The notes under the pieces were generated by a model. It was not told where the DNA came from. It was given only the letters and a program-made list of their open reading frames with translations, and made no database searches. A stretch of DNA of 14,230 nucleotides from Clostridia bacterium (GTDB lineage: Bacteria; Bacillota; Clostridia; Oscillospirales; Acutalibacteraceae), in the NCBI GenBank assembly GCA_017381395.1, contig JAFOCH010000040.1, positions 1 through 14,230 on the forward strand, written 5' to 3'. Positions within the stretch are counted from its first letter, which is position 1; every line of letters begins with the position of its first letter. Below, piece by piece: positions 1-6,573 of this stretch. The translations under genes and the position numbers were made by a program.

Positions 1-980
1 GCTATGTATCTGCAAGCGAATATTCATCTGATCCCAATGTTGACCTTACAAAGGAAGTTAAGGTTGGCGATGAATTGGATCTTATGATCCTCAAAACAAA
101 CGATATGGAAGGAACAATTATGCTTTCCAAGCGTCGTTTGGATGCTATTGCCGGTTGGTCAAAAATCAATGATGCAAAGGAATCTGGCGAAATTCTCGAA
201 GGCGTTGTTACCGAGATTATCAAGGGCGGCGTTATCGTAGTTGCTAATGGCGTTCGCGTATTCGTTCCTGCATCACATGCTACACTTAGCCGTAATGAGT
301 CACTTGACGACTTAAAGGGCACAACTGTTAATTTCCGCGTTATCGAAATCAACAGAGGACGTAGAGCTATTGGCTCAATCCGCAGCGTATTGCGTGAAGC
401 AAAGAAGGAAATCGAAACTCAGTTCTGGGCTGCAATCGAAGCTGGCAAGCGTTATACCGGTGTTGTAAAGACTCTCACCAATTACGGTGCGTTCGTTGAC
501 CTCGGTGGCGTTGACGGAATGGTACATATTTCCGAGCTTTCATGGTCGAGAATTAAGCATCCGTCAGAGGTTGTCAAGGTTGGCGACACTGTTGACGTAT
601 ATGTTAAGGAAGTTGACACCGAAAAGAGAAAGATTTCTCTCGGATTCAAGAACGCAGAGGACAATCCTTGGGAAATTCTCAAGGCACAGTACGAAGTTGG
701 TTCTGTTGTTGACGTTACAGTTGTTAGCTTGACCAGCTACGGCGCTTTTGCAAAGGTTATTCCGGGAATTGACGGACTTATCCACATTTCTCAGATTGCC
801 AACGAGAGAATTGAAAAGGCTGCAGACGTACTTTCTATCGGTCAGCAGGTAGCTGCAAAGATTACTGCTATCGACTTTGACAAGAAGCGTGTTAGTCTTT
901 CAATCAAGGCTCTTCTCGAGCCGGTAGAAGCAGCTGCTGAAGAAGTAGTTGAAGAAACCGCAGAGGAAGCTGCTGAATAA
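1..980 (+). CDS. rpsA: 30S ribosomal protein S1-type protein, C-terminal part (5' end outside window)
   Basis: The reading frame is open from base 3 to the TAA at 978-980, so the gene starts upstream of the window; 325 residues are visible. After the tail of one S1 domain (visible residues about 1-48) come three full S1 (OB-fold) repeats at about 64-131, 148-216 and 233-303. The last two carry the classic pattern G-x-V-x-x-L-T-x-Y-G-A-F...G-x-x-G-L/M-(I/V)-H-I-S-(E/Q). The protein ends in an acidic Glu/Ala tail (from about residue 307). S1 proteins bind mRNA through these repeats and help load it on the 30S subunit. Four or more repeats fit ribosomal S1 better than small one-domain S1 proteins. 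In many Clostridia this module is fused behind IspH (HMBPP reductase); the missing 5' end prevents telling. A terminator follows directly, so this is the last gene of its unit. Confidence 0.88.
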   Translation, partial: YVSASEYSSDPNVDLTKEVKVGDELDLMILKTNDMEGTIMLSKRRLDAIAGWSKINDAKESGEILEGVVTEIIKGGVIVVANGVRVFVPASHATLSRNESLDDLKGTTVNFRVIEINRGRRAIGSIRSVLREAKKEIETQFWAAIEAGKRYTGVVKTLTNYGAFVDLGGVDGMVHISELSWSRIKHPSEVVKVGDTVDVYVKEVDTEKRKISLGFKNAEDNPWEILKAQYEVGSVVDVTVVSLTSYGAFAKVIPGIDGLIHISQIANERIEKAADVLSIGQQVAAKITAIDFDKKRVSLSIKALLEPVEAAAEEVVEETAEEAAE

Positions 981-994
981 TCATAGTTTTTTAG

Positions 995-1026
995 AAAAAG
1001 CATCACCGAAGGGTGATGCTTTTTTA
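995..1026 (+). terminator. Intrinsic terminator of the S1 gene
   Basis: A 13-bp perfect stem (995-1007 with 1012-1024) has a GAAG tetraloop and ends in a run of T. It lies 14 nt after the S1 stop codon. The A-run on the 5' side could give weak activity on the other strand too. Confidence 0.93.
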
Positions 1027-1044
1027 ATTTAGTTAAAAATGTAT

Positions 1045-1092
1045 AAAACGAGCAATAACGAGAAAAATTAAGAAAAAACGAGCTATAACGAG
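1045..1092. repeat. Phased ACGAG repeats upstream of the pot promoter
   Basis: Two 18-nt copies, AAAACGAGCAATAACGAG (1045-1062) and AAAACGAGCTATAACGAG (1075-1092), differ at one base and are 30 bp apart. Each holds two ACGAG boxes, giving boxes at 1048, 1058, 1078 and 1088. The 10-20-10 bp spacing puts all four on about the same face of the helix. They lie 60-105 bp upstream of the pot -35 box, which would suit an activator or repressor. The role is inference; no regulator is recognised. Confidence 0.5.
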
Positions 1093-1151
1093 TAAATCAA
1101 AATTATCATAGAAAATATTATAAAAAAATAAATAAAACATCAAAAAAACTA

Positions 1152-1180
1152 TTGATTTTTCGGGGATTTGGCTTTATATT
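1152..1180 (+). promoter_or_regulatory. Housekeeping promoter of the pot operon
   Basis: A -35 box TTGATT (1152-1157) and a -10 box TATATT (1175-1180) are separated by exactly 17 bp. Transcription would start near 1186-1188, leaving an untranslated leader of about 185 nt before potA. The stretch 1093-1151 between the ACGAG repeats and the promoter is plain A/T-rich sequence in which I see nothing else. Confidence 0.75.
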
Positions 1181-1197
1181 AATTACTATGCATTAAA

Positions 1198-1214
1198 GAA
1201 TTGAATTTCAATTC
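1198..1214. promoter_or_regulatory. 17-bp inverted repeat just downstream of the pot start point
   Basis: GAATTGAA and TTCAATTC flank a single T, making a perfect 8-bp inverted repeat about 10-27 bp downstream of the predicted transcription start. The one-base centre suits a DNA operator better than an RNA hairpin. Function unknown. Part of its right arm (TTCGCAA at 1212-1218) is also complementary to 1275-1281 within the leader RNA. Confidence 0.4.
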
Positions 1215-1227
1215 GCAAATGTTGACT

Positions 1228-1363
1228 ACCAGCCACGCCGCAATCAACCAGCGGATTTGTATTTTATCCGCCGATTGCGAAAAACCCTTTGCGGAGGGCG
1301 TGTGCAATGGGGTCGCTGGTACTGCTGAATATTCGACAGCAGTTCCTATTACCGCAAAGGGGG
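1228..1363 (+). promoter_or_regulatory. Candidate translational riboswitch / structured leader RNA of potABCD
   Basis: Nested helices can be read directly. P1 is 1228-1233 with 1315-1320. P2 is 1234-1239 with 1297-1302. P3 is 1240-1245 with 1273-1278. P4 is 1251-1256 with 1266-1271, loop 1257-1265. Each is 6 bp and fully paired, and P1-P2-P3 are continuous on the 5' side. P5 is a hairpin, 1321-1327 with 1337-1343. The joining strand between P3 and P2 contains CCCTTTGCGG (1285-1294), perfectly complementary over 10 bp to CCGCAAAGGG (1352-1361). The latter overlaps the potA ribosome binding site AAAGGGGG (1356-1363), so this pseudoknot would block translation. I looked for the core motifs of guanidine-I (ykkC), SAM, TPP, preQ1, THF, ZTP, cobalamin and c-di-GMP riboswitches and T-boxes as I remember them and found none. 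The ligand is unknown; a polyamine or precursor would fit the genes, but that is inference. Confidence 0.68.
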
Positions 1364-1372
1364 ATGCATATT

Positions 1373-2509
1373 ATGTCCAAAAATGAAAATATTGTAGTCG
1401 AATTAGAAAACATTGGTATATCCTTTGACGATGAGGTTATTTTAGATGACCTCTGTTTAAGTATAAAGGATGGCGAGTTTGTTACCTTTCTGGGTCCGTC
1501 AGGATGCGGAAAGACGACAACCCTCAGAATCATTGCAGGTTTTACACAGCCTGATACCGGTGAAGTTATTATCGACGGCAACCGTATGAATGGTGTTCCT
1601 CCGTATAAAAGGCAGGTTAACACCATTTTTCAGCGTTATGCGCTTTTTCCGCACCTTAACGTTTACGAAAATGTCGCATTCGGTCTTCGCGTGAATAAGG
1701 TCGACAAGAAAGAAATTGACGAAAGAGTTACCGCCATGCTTAAATCGGTTAACCTTTCGGGATTTGAACGTCGCCAGATTCATTCGCTTTCGGGTGGTCA
1801 GCAGCAGCGCGTAGCTATTGCGCGAGCACTCGTTAATAATCCTAAGATTTTGCTGCTTGACGAACCGCTTGGAGCCCTCGATTTAAAGCTCCGTAAGGAT
1901 ATGCAAATCGAACTTAAGAATATCCAGCAGCAGCTTGGAATCACCTTTATTTTCGTTACTCACGATCAGGAAGAAGCACTTTCGATGTCTGATACAGTTG
2001 TAGTAATGAACGAGGGTAAAATTCAGCAGATTGGTTCTCCCGAGGATATTTATAACGAGCCGAAAAATGCATTTGTCGCCGACTTTATTGGTGAGAGTAA
2101 TATTCTTGATGGAATTATGCGCGAGGATAAACTGGTCGAAATGTTTGGCCACAGGTTTGAATGTGTTGATACCGGATTTGAAAAGAATGAACCGGTTGAC
2201 GTTGTTGTTCGTCCCGAGGATATTGACGTTGTCAGTGAAAGCGAAGGACAGCTTTCGGGCGTTGTTTCGTCAATCACATTCAAGGGTGTTCATTACGAAA
2301 TAATTGTTGACATCAATGACTTTAAGTGGATGATTCAGTCCACCGATTCACCTGCGGTAGGAGATAGAATAGGAATCTCTATTCCGCCTCAGGACATACA
2401 TATTATGAAAAAATCCGAATATTCAGGTATGTTCGGCGACTATAGTACGTTCAGCGACGAAATGGAGCTTTTGAACGAGGTTGAAGTTGACGGGGAGGAT
2501 GAGACATGA
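1373..2509 (+). CDS. potA: Spermidine/putrescine ABC transporter ATP-binding protein PotA
   Basis: The cytoplasmic ATPase of a polyamine importer hydrolyses ATP to drive uptake through PotB and PotC. Over 378 residues it shows Walker [10 protein letters not shown] (41-49), the Q-loop at Q87 in the stretch [10 protein letters not shown], the signature LSGGQQQR (139-146), Walker B ILLLDEP (159-165), D-loop GALD and the switch histidine H197 in THDQEEA. A C-terminal regulatory TOBE-type domain lies at about 275-340. The start at 1373 is chosen because AAAGGGGG (1356-1363) sits 9 nt before it; an ATG at 1364 directly abuts that site, and earlier in-frame codons lie inside the structured leader. 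It overlaps potB by ATGA. Expression is probably set by the promoter at 1152-1180 and by occlusion of its ribosome binding site in the leader RNA. PotA is hard to tell from other PotA/FbpC/MalK-type ATPases alone; the neighbours decide. Confidence 0.93.
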   Translation: MSKNENIVVELENIGISFDDEVILDDLCLSIKDGEFVTFLGPSGCGKTTTLRIIAGFTQPDTGEVIIDGNRMNGVPPYKRQVNTIFQRYALFPHLNVYENVAFGLRVNKVDKKEIDERVTAMLKSVNLSGFERRQIHSLSGGQQQRVAIARALVNNPKILLLDEPLGALDLKLRKDMQIELKNIQQQLGITFIFVTHDQEEALSMSDTVVVMNEGKIQQIGSPEDIYNEPKNAFVADFIGESNILDGIMREDKLVEMFGHRFECVDTGFEKNEPVDVVVRPEDIDVVSESEGQLSGVVSSITFKGVHYEIIVDINDFKWMIQSTDSPAVGDRIGISIPPQDIHIMKKSEYSGMFGDYSTFSDEMELLNEVEVDGEDET

Positions 2510-3324
2510 AATCATCCTTTTTACGAAGGTTAATTAACGCTCCGTATCTTTTATGGTCGGCGATTTTTATTATCGTTCCGCTTGTTATCGTTGCGTATTA
2601 CGCTTTTACTGACGAGAGCGGAAACTATACTTTGAGCTACATATTAAATATCGGTGAGTATAAGGAAGTTTTCATTCGTTCGCTAGTTTACGCCGTTATT
2701 GCTACTTTGATTACGTTAGTTATGTCCTATCCCGTTGCATATTATATGTCTCGGTCAAAGGTCAGCACGCAAAAGATAATGATGCTCCTTGTTATGCTTC
2801 CAATGTGGATGAATTTGTTGATTAGGACATATTCCTGGACAACTATTCTGGAAAAGACAGGACTTATCAATTCGTTTCTCGGCTTTTTTGGAGTTGAGCC
2901 GTTAAAGCTTATCGGTACACCGGGAGCAGTTATTCTCGGTATGGTGTATAATTATATACCTTATATGATTTTGCCCATTTATACCGTAATGACAAAGATT
3001 GATAATTCCTTGCTCGAAGCAGCAGAGGATCTTGGCTCAAATGGCTGGGCAAAACTGAAAAGGGTAATTTTGCCACTTAGTTTGCCGGGTGTAATTTCGG
3101 GAATTACAATGGTATTCGTGCCGAGCGTAAGCACATTTTATATTTCGCAAAAGCTTGGTGGAGCGCAAACTCTGATGATTGGCGATATTATTCAAAAGAG
3201 ATTTGATGCCCTCAGCTATAATACAGGTGCAGCTCTTTCGCTGATTATGATGGTTGTAATTCTAATCAGCTTGGCAATAATGAATAGATTTACCGACGAT
3301 GATGACGGAGGTATAATCCTATGA
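2506..3324 (+). CDS. potB: Polyamine ABC transporter permease PotB
   Basis: A 272-residue inner-membrane permease of the binding-protein-dependent type. Hydrophobic segments lie at about 13-33, 60-80, 90-107, 139-160, 194-213 and 240-260, which fits six helices. The cytoplasmic EAA loop that docks on PotA is at about 169-190 ([20 protein letters not shown]). The conserved PotB-type stretch around [13 protein letters not shown] (99-111) supports the polyamine branch. The start overlaps the potA stop (ATGA), and GGGGAGG (2492-2498) lies 7 nt upstream, so it is translationally coupled. It ends in an acidic DDDD stretch before the potC start, which it also overlaps by 4 bp. It should pair with the permease half of the next gene as a heterodimer. 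Confidence 0.92.
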   Translation: MKSSFLRRLINAPYLLWSAIFIIVPLVIVAYYAFTDESGNYTLSYILNIGEYKEVFIRSLVYAVIATLITLVMSYPVAYYMSRSKVSTQKIMMLLVMLPMWMNLLIRTYSWTTILEKTGLINSFLGFFGVEPLKLIGTPGAVILGMVYNYIPYMILPIYTVMTKIDNSLLEAAEDLGSNGWAKLKRVILPLSLPGVISGITMVFVPSVSTFYISQKLGGAQTLMIGDIIQKRFDALSYNTGAALSLIMMVVILISLAIMNRFTDDDDGGIIL

Positions 3325-5327
3325 AATTATTTGGAAAGATTTGCTCGGTGCTAATGTTTATTTTTCTTTATGCGCCGATAGCAGTAATGATTTTCTTTTC
3401 GTTCAATTCATCGAGAAGCACCTATGTTTTCGAGAGTTTTTCTGTGAAATGGTACGGAGAGTTGTTTAATTCAAGCGCTACCTTAAATGCGCTCAAAAAC
3501 ACCTTGATTTTGGCCGTGCTTTCTGCTTTAATTGCGACAATACTCGGTACATTGGCGGCTGTTGGTATTTTCAATATGCGCTCAAAGATTGGCAAAAGTG
3601 CATTTATGACTGTTACCAATATCCCGATGATGAATCCTGATGTTGTAACGGGCGTTTCGATGATGCTTTTGTTTGTATTCATCGGTCGTTTGATCGGCGC
3701 TCAGCAGTATTTGAGTTTTTATACCATTCTTATAGCACATATTACGTTCAATTTACCTTATGTAATTCTGAACGTGTTGCCTAAATTGCGCCAAACTGAT
3801 AAAAATCTTGTCGAAGCGGCACAGGATTTGGGTTGCACTCCTCATTCAGCGTTTTATAAGGTTGTGATACCGAATATTTCGTCGGGTATTGTTTCAGGGT
3901 TTATTATGGCGTTTACTCTTTCGCTTGACGATTTTGTAATCAGCTATTTTACTAATGGTACTGGATTTCAGACCTTACCCTTGCTTATTTATAACCAGAC
4001 GACGAAAAAGACGGTAAAACCTGATATTTATGCTTTGTCTAGTGTTATTTTCTTTGCGATACTTATTCTCTTAATTATCGTCAATCTCATTCAGGCACGT
4101 TCTGAAATGAAGTTGAAGAAAAATGCAAGATCAGGATTTATTTCAAAAATCGCCGGTAAAATCGGTGACTGGTTCGATAATAAGTTTGAAACTAGAGCGG
4201 CTAGACTTTCTGTTATTAGTGGCGTTTTGGCTGTATGTATTGCTTTAAGTGCGTTTGGAATAAATTCGCTCCAAAACAAGCAAAATGATAAATACACTGA
4301 TTTGTTTAATAATTTATCGGGTGTTTATTCTACCGATTATGCAGGTACAGAGCTTAACGTATTCAACTGGGGCGAATATATATCCGATGGTGACGAAGGT
4401 ACACTCGATGTTATCGATGCCTTTGAACATCTCACCGGAATAGACGTAAATTACGACAATTTCGATAGCAACGAGTCAATGTATTCGAAATTAAAAAGTG
4501 GTGCGGTTTCGTACGACGTTATAATCCCGTCCGATTACATGATCGAGAGAATGAAGAATGAAGATATGCTTAAAAAGCTTGATTTGAGCAAAATCAGCAA
4601 TTTCAAGTATATTGATAATAAATATAAGAATCTCTTTTATGACGAAAATAACGAGTACACCGTCGCTTATAACGCAGGAACGGTCGGACTTATCTATGAC
4701 ACGACTTTGGTTGACGAAGAGGTGGATAGCTGGACAATAATGTGGGATGAAAAGTATAAGGATAATATCCTTACTTTCAATAATCCGCGTGACTGCTTTG
4801 CTATTGCTCAGTTTATTCTCGGCCAGAGTTTGAATACCGTGGATAAAGCTGACTGGGATGCTGCTGCTGATCTGCTTATTGAGCAGAATGGCATTTTACA
4901 AGGTCGTGTTATGGACGAGGTGTTTAACAAAATGGGCGGCGGAAATGCCGCTATGGCTCCTTATTACGCAGGTGACTATTACGTTATGCTTGAATCCAAT
5001 CCCAATTTGAAATTTGCCTATCCAAAGGAAGGATTCAATATATTTGTCGATGCGTTTTGCGTACCTAATTGTGTAAAAAATTACGAGGCGGCGTTGATGT
5101 TTATAAACTTTATGTGTGAGCCGGAAGTTGCACTCGCAAATGCCGAGTATATTTGCTACACTTCACCTAATACTGCGGTTGCAGAAAATCCTGATTATTC
5201 ATACTATCAGGACGAAATTCTTTATCCGTCTGATGAGGCGACCAAGAAGGCACAGTACTTCCACGACTTTGATCCCGAGGTTAGAAAGTATTACGAATCT
5301 CTTTGGGAAAAGATATTGATTTCATAA
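3321..5327 (+). CDS. potCD: Fused polyamine permease (PotC) and substrate-binding protein (PotD)
   Basis: One uninterrupted 668-residue frame joins two normally separate parts. Residues 1-260 are a PotC permease with six hydrophobic segments and the EAA loop at about 163-184 (LVEAAQDLGCTPHSAFYKVV). A basic linker (about 262-294) leads to a seventh hydrophobic segment (about 295-316). Residues 344-668 are a PotD-type periplasmic-binding domain, with FNWGEYI (348-354) matching the family's first pocket motif. There is no lipobox cysteine, so the extra helix replaces the usual lipid anchor and holds the binding domain at the outer face. The GGAGGT at 3307-3312 and the ATGA overlap support the start. 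Such permease/binding-protein fusions occur in Firmicutes, so I see this as a real fusion and not a sequencing error. The W-x-D pocket motif of E. coli PotD appears as F575-V-D577, so exact substrate preference (spermidine or putrescine) is open. Confidence 0.92.
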   Translation: MKLFGKICSVLMFIFLYAPIAVMIFFSFNSSRSTYVFESFSVKWYGELFNSSATLNALKNTLILAVLSALIATILGTLAAVGIFNMRSKIGKSAFMTVTNIPMMNPDVVTGVSMMLLFVFIGRLIGAQQYLSFYTILIAHITFNLPYVILNVLPKLRQTDKNLVEAAQDLGCTPHSAFYKVVIPNISSGIVSGFIMAFTLSLDDFVISYFTNGTGFQTLPLLIYNQTTKKTVKPDIYALSSVIFFAILILLIIVNLIQARSEMKLKKNARSGFISKIAGKIGDWFDNKFETRAARLSVISGVLAVCIALSAFGINSLQNKQNDKYTDLFNNLSGVYSTDYAGTELNVFNWGEYISDGDEGTLDVIDAFEHLTGIDVNYDNFDSNESMYSKLKSGAVSYDVIIPSDYMIERMKNEDMLKKLDLSKISNFKYIDNKYKNLFYDENNEYTVAYNAGTVGLIYDTTLVDEEVDSWTIMWDEKYKDNILTFNNPRDCFAIAQFILGQSLNTVDKADWDAAADLLIEQNGILQGRVMDEVFNKMGGGNAAMAPYYAGDYYVMLESNPNLKFAYPKEGFNIFVDAFCVPNCVKNYEAALMFINFMCEPEVALANAEYICYTSPNTAVAENPDYSYYQDEILYPSDEATKKAQYFHDFDPEVRKYYESLWEKILIS

Positions 5328-5360
5328 AAAACAAGCGCTGAATTTTCAGCGCTTGTTTTA
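5328..5360 (+). terminator. Intrinsic terminator of the pot operon
   Basis: A 13-bp perfect stem (5328-5340 with 5347-5359) with an AATTTT loop starts immediately after the potCD stop codon. The A-run and T-run at its ends make it potentially bidirectional. Confidence 0.93.
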
Positions 5361-5380
5361 TTTATGATAGGGAAGGGAAT

Positions 5381-5420
5381 AAAAAAGAAACGCTAGTAAT
5401 TTACTAGCGTTTCTTTTTTT
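5381..5420 (-). terminator. Intrinsic terminator of tRNA-Lys, probably bidirectional
   Basis: Seventeen base pairs (5381-5397 with 5403-5419) enclose a short AATTT loop, with A/T-rich stem ends on both sides. It lies 3 nt beyond the CCA end of the tRNA-Lys gene on the minus strand. It is also a second barrier to pot transcripts from the plus strand. Confidence 0.88.
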
Positions 5421-5422
5421 GT

Positions 5423-5498
5423 TGGTGATCCATCGGGGATTCGAACCCCGGACACCTTGATTAAAAGTCAAGTGCTCTACCGTCTGAGCTAATGAATC
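5423..5498 (-). tRNA. tRNA-Lys (anticodon TTT)
   Basis: Read on the minus strand from 5498, the 76 nt fold as a full cloverleaf. The acceptor stem is GATTCAT with ATGGATC, containing one G-T pair. The D stem is GCTC/GAGC, and the anticodon stem CTTGA/TCAAG carries loop CTTTTAA, giving anticodon TTT. The variable loop is five bases, the T arm is CGGGG-TTCGAAT-CCCCG, the discriminator base is A73 and the CCA end is encoded. It decodes AAA and AAG lysine codons. It stands alone between the pot operon and the xerD region, with its own promoter and terminator. Confidence 0.97.
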
Positions 5499-5511
5499 AA
5501 ACGACCGTATT

Positions 5512-5540
5512 ATTATAGCAACAGATTCCTATATTGTCAA
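5512..5540 (-). promoter_or_regulatory. Perfect consensus promoter of tRNA-Lys
   Basis: On the minus strand TTGACA (5540-5535) and TATAAT (5517-5512) are exactly 17 bp apart, both matching the housekeeping consensus at every base. Transcription would start near 5505, a few bases before the tRNA 5' end at 5498. This strength is typical of stable-RNA genes. Confidence 0.92.
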
Positions 5541-5811
5541 GATTTATTATTAAAAAATAATTGTTTTTAAAATAAAAAAATTTTGATGAAAAGGTAGGAC
5601 ATTTATTCAATTTGTGCATATTGTAAAAACTATAAATTAATTGTAAATTTATCTATTTGGCACCAATCTACTAGTAGTTAACATAAAACAAATATCAACG
5701 AGATATTGAGTTTACATAAAACAGTTTACATAATATTTATATTATTTACATAAAGTGATTAACATAATATTTGTACAACTCTCCAAAAATTAAATTTAGG
5801 CGAGAAAATGA
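5541..5811. other. AT-rich non-coding gap between tRNA-Lys and the xerD operon
   Basis: No credible coding frame or tRNA lies here. The first half (to about 5660) is low-complexity A/T sequence. A 10-bp perfect palindrome, CTACTAGTAG, is at 5668-5677. The second half carries the TTWACATAA repeats listed separately. Confidence 0.6.
5678..5767. repeat. Five TTWACATAA repeats resembling the XerD-binding half of dif
   Basis: TTAACATAA occurs at 5678-5686 and 5759-5767, and TTTACATAA at 5711-5719, 5725-5733 and 5745-5753. Copies two to five form a degenerate tandem pair with a 34-bp period (5711-5744 and 5745-5778). From memory, the XerD arm of B. subtilis dif is TTATGTAAACT and that of E. coli is TTATGTTAAAT. 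Read in reverse complement, the copies at 5709-5719 and 5723-5733 (AGTTTACATAA) match the B. subtilis arm at all 11 bases. A sixth, inverted, near-match (TTATGTGAACT) is at 5862-5872. No XerC arm is found at the 6-8 bp spacing of a normal dif. The link to XerD, encoded about 800 bp downstream, is inference. Confidence 0.6.
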
Positions 5812-5840
5812 TTGATATTACAACGATTTTGTACTATATT
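5812..5840 (+). promoter_or_regulatory. Promoter of the SpoIIM-like/xerD/YesL-like operon
   Basis: TTGATA (5812-5817) and TATATT (5835-5840) are 17 bp apart, the same arrangement as the pot promoter. Transcription would start near 5847, leaving a leader of about 113 nt. That leader contains the inverted XerD-arm-like sequence at 5862-5872. Confidence 0.65.
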
Positions 5841-5959
5841 ATATTTAGAAGTTTAAAAGTATTATGTGAACTAAATGTTTTATATGTTTTGCGGTTTATC
5901 GGTATTATTTTCTCTATATGAGCATATTTTTTATAAATAGCTTGTACGGAGATGATATT

Positions 5960-6556
5960 ATGCTTGCCGCAGTTTATAATTGCTCACCTAAGATAAGAAA
6001 AAATGGAATGCTTTTATATTATTCATTGATTCTTATCGCTTATACTATGGGGTGCGTTTTTTTTCGCCTAAATTTTAAACTTTACTCAGTGACGATGGCT
6101 TATCGATTACTGATCAATTTTATTCAAAGTGGTTATCTTGCTGCTTTTACGACATTGTTCGGGGTAAAGGCGGTAATATTTTTAACTGTCTATTTATTGG
6201 GCTATTTTTGCTTTGGAAAGCCGATTTTATATTTATTCATGATATATTTTGGCGTGTCGTTTGGACAGCTTGCGGGGCATTTATATTTTGATTTTGGATT
6301 TAGTGGATTGATTGTTTTTCTTTTTTCGTTTCTGCTATTTAATATGATTGTTTCGCTGTTTTTGTATTATCGGTTTAACTGTTCGCTCAAAATTTGCAGT
6401 TCTATATTTGAATACACCTTTCGCAATAATACTTGCACCACTGAACTAAATAATAAAGATAATTTTATAAAGACAATAATAACGTTGCTTGTAATGATAA
6501 TAATCTCATCTGTGCAGTCATTAGCACTACGAATTATTATGCTTTTAGCAACTTAA
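5960..6556 (+). CDS. Putative SpoIIM-like membrane protein
   Basis: A 198-residue, very hydrophobic protein with about five membrane segments (about 17-36, 70-86, 88-106, 115-138 and 170-195) and few charged residues. SpoIIM proteins, membrane parts of the DMP machinery that remodels peptidoglycan during engulfment of the forespore, have this size and topology. The central stretch with GYFCFGKPILYLF (81-93) followed by a Gly-containing helix resembles their core. In B. subtilis spoIIM lies shortly upstream of fur and xerD; here xerD follows after 17 nt, which supports the call. I have not verified homology, so it may be an unrelated multi-pass protein. The start at 5960 is chosen over an in-frame ATG at 5918 because GGAG (5948-5951) lies 8 nt before it and the upstream extension has no ribosome binding site. 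Confidence 0.45.
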   Translation: MLAAVYNCSPKIRKNGMLLYYSLILIAYTMGCVFFRLNFKLYSVTMAYRLLINFIQSGYLAAFTTLFGVKAVIFLTVYLLGYFCFGKPILYLFMIYFGVSFGQLAGHLYFDFGFSGLIVFLFSFLLFNMIVSLFLYYRFNCSLKICSSIFEYTFRNNTCTTELNNKDNFIKTIITLLVMIIISSVQSLALRIIMLLAT

Positions 6557-6573
6557 ACGGGGTATATAAAAAA

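Noticed and set aside
1289..1372. 28-residue N-terminal extension of PotA
   Set aside because: It lies inside the structured leader, lacks a ribosome binding site and precedes the normal PotA N-terminus; 1373 has AAAGGGGG at 9 nt.
1201..1386. 61-codon frame across the pot leader as a possible leader peptide
   Set aside because: It starts with TTG, has no ribosome binding site and its sequence is explained by the RNA helices; amino-acid content shows no attenuator-type run.
5723..5750. Complete dif site at AGTTTACATAA plus 6-bp centre
   Set aside because: The opposite 11-bp arm (TATTATTTACA) does not resemble any XerC arm I know; only half-sites are supported.
5678..5778. CRISPR array or plasmid-type iterons
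   Set aside because: Repeats are only 9 bp with irregular 14-33 bp spacing, with no cas or replication gene nearby.
5844..5872. Second dif-like site using TTTAGAA and TTATGTGAACT
   Set aside because: The two halves are 11 bp apart instead of 6-8, and the left half matches only a few bases.
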